In this document: positions 4,619 through 5,857 of the stretch, piece by piece | How the letters are laid out: each line of letters starts with the position of its first letter | Position numbering within the stretch: the first letter of the stretch is position 1 | From: DAIDHZ01 sp965370365 | Lineage (GTDB): Bacteria > Chlamydiota > Chlamydiia > Chlamydiales > SM23-39 | Assembly: GCA_965370365.1 (NCBI GenBank) | Contig: CBDUSP010000071.1 | Coordinates: forward strand, 1-5,857 | Length of the DNA: 5,857 nucleotides | Reading direction: 5' to 3' | Translations under genes and position numbers: made by a program | The notes under the pieces: generated by a model | Seen by the model: the letters and a program-made list of their open reading frames with translations, nothing else | Told to the model about the DNA's origin: nothing | The model's database searches: none

Positions 4619-5857
4619 ATGTCAGTCTGTGTATCCAACGCAGATAAAGTAATGCTTGTTAAGAGTCTTGCCGACCGTTTGTCTGACCCAAAGAACATGC
4701 TTAGGAAGCTTTCAGAAGCTTCAACCGGACTTGAGCCTCACATGTCCATACCGTGGAAGCCTCTTTCGCTTGCCCACGGATACCCTGGGCTTTTGCTTTT
4801 ATTTGCGACTCTAGACAAGATTTATCCCACAGAATCCTGGGATTGCATCACCCACTTGTATGTCTTAAAAGTCAAAGAAACCATTGAAGAAAATGGAATT
4901 AAGGATTTGTCCCTCTTCACAGGGCTTGCTGGGGCTTGCTTCGCTCTCCAAAAGGCTTCAAAAGAAGGTACTCGTTACCAAAAAATGCTGGAAAAACTTT
5001 GCTCTTCCTTGTTTTCTCGCGCAAGAAGCCAATATGTTGATCCATTGTCCTCGTGCATTAAGACGCATCACGCTGCACCTCCCGATCTTTATGACCTCAT
5101 TTCAGGAATTTCAGGTATTGGAGCTTTTGCTATACATTATGCCTCTAAAGAGGCTTTGGAATTCTCAAAAGAAACCTTGAATCTATGCGTTTATTTTGGG
5201 GATAAGATGCAAGTAGGAGAAGAGAAACTCCCCGGATGGTTTGTCCCCTGTAAACACCTAAATCCAGTCGAGCAAAGATTTTATCCTGAGGGAAATTTCA
5301 ACTTGGGAATTGCTCACGGAGTGACCGGGATTCTTGCTTTCTTGTCTGCAGCAGCCTTGCGCGGAATTGTCGTCGAAGGCCAGATGGAAGTAATCAACAA
5401 GCTTGCAAACTGGGTCTACTCGAGAAGAAAAGAGAAAGATAACACCACTTTTTGGTGTACTAGGGCCTCCTTGGAAGAAACTGGTCCTCGAGATGAGTCT
5501 GGTTATCGGGAAGTGCCTCGAGAAGGATGGTGTGACGGTTCTGCCGGGATTTCTAGGATCCTTTTTCTTGCAGGAAAAGCATTGAGAAATAGAGAACTCC
5601 AAGACTTGGCAACCAAAGCGTTTATTTCTATCTTTCAACGCATCAAACTTGAAACAGCCTTTGAATCCCCGACCTTGTGTCATGGGCTTTCTGGTTTTCT
5701 TCTAATCACCTCCCTGATGATTCGAGACACTCAAAATAAAGAACTTAAAGATTGGCCAAGCCTCATAGAGAACCGCCTGCTTACATTTTATCAAACCGCA
5801 TTCCCTTTTGGATTTAAAGATCGGGAATACTCAGCTAAAGATCCATTCGAGGGGAAA
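4619..5857 (+). CDS. lanC: LanC-type lanthionine synthetase (cyclase), 3' end outside window
   Basis: LanC enzymes are cytoplasmic zinc proteins that add precursor cysteines to dehydrated Ser/Thr, closing lanthionine rings. The frame is open for 413 codons to the window edge with no break. The glycine-rich repeats of the alpha/alpha toroid appear in order: SLAHGYPG (50-57), SLFTGLAG (98-105), DLISGISG (159-166), GIAHGVTG (230-237), GWCDGSAG (303-310) and LCHGLSG (353-359). The zinc ligands are Cys305, Cys354 and His355. Asp159, His233 and Arg301 match the NisC catalytic residues Asp141, His212 and Arg280, with very similar spacing. The residue after the first zinc Cys is Asp306, where NisC has Tyr285. 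The last toroid repeat lies beyond the edge, so perhaps a few tens of residues are missing. A plain LanC with its own ribosome-binding site indicates a class I system, which requires a LanB dehydratase not seen here. A LanC-like protein with another role is the alternative, but the precursor-like gene next door argues against it. Confidence 0.93.
   Translation, partial: MSVCVSNADKVMLVKSLADRLSDPKNMLRKLSEASTGLEPHMSIPWKPLSLAHGYPGLLLLFATLDKIYPTESWDCITHLYVLKVKETIEENGIKDLSLFTGLAGACFALQKASKEGTRYQKMLEKLCSSLFSRARSQYVDPLSSCIKTHHAAPPDLYDLISGISGIGAFAIHYASKEALEFSKETLNLCVYFGDKMQVGEEKLPGWFVPCKHLNPVEQRFYPEGNFNLGIAHGVTGILAFLSAAALRGIVVEGQMEVINKLANWVYSRRKEKDNTTFWCTRASLEETGPRDESGYREVPREGWCDGSAGISRILFLAGKALRNRELQDLATKAFISIFQRIKLETAFESPTLCHGLSGFLLITSLMIRDTQNKELKDWPSLIENRLLTFYQTAFPFGFKDREYSAKDPFEGK

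Noticed and set aside
4884..5180. Plus-strand 98-codon ORF and other long frames inside lanC (for example minus strand 5258-5683)
   Set aside because: All are shadows of the continuous LanC frame that begins at 4619 and carries every family motif.

Overview
The window is a moderately AT-rich bacterial segment. It joins one housekeeping gene to what looks like an accessory peptide-natural-product locus. The DNA-repair gene nfo at the left edge resembles, from memory, Nfo of the Chlamydiota (for example the N-terminal IGAHTSA-x-GG block and PKYLETP-x-GP near the end). My best guess is therefore an environmental Chlamydiota member or a relative; no rRNA is present to settle this.

Layout. Positions 66-932 (+) encode endonuclease IV with all nine metal ligands. 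Positions 933-1267 are non-coding with a few small inverted repeats. A 57-codon ORF (1268-1441, +) overlaps by ATGA the start of a six-helix ABC exporter (1438-3162, +). That gene runs directly into the C-terminal half of an NRPS-type adenylation domain (to 4015, +), whose first ~200 residues, including the ATP-binding A3 loop, are missing. Two hairpins follow, at 4013-4040 and 4051-4093.

The most interesting part is the right third. On the minus strand, 4095-4253 encodes a 52-residue peptide with a strong ribosome-binding site, an acidic leader containing YDLGIE (like the FNLD box of class I lanthipeptide leaders) and a Ser/Thr-rich tail ending in two cysteines. Diverging from it across 365 bp, a LanC-type lanthionine cyclase starts at 4619 (+) and runs off the right edge after 413 codons. 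It has the zinc ligands Cys305, Cys354 and His355 and the catalytic His233. Neither gene is a conspicuous long ORF closed inside the window, so both are easily missed.

How the parts may work together (inference): the 52-mer would be the LanA precursor. A LanB dehydratase, not in this window and expected next door, would dehydrate its Ser/Thr. The LanC would add the cysteines to form thioether rings. The ABC protein could export the product, although it lacks a C39 leader-peptidase domain and resembles the Atm1/HMT1 branch more than a dedicated LanT. The adenylation-domain fragment looks like debris of an older NRPS gene and need not belong to the pathway.
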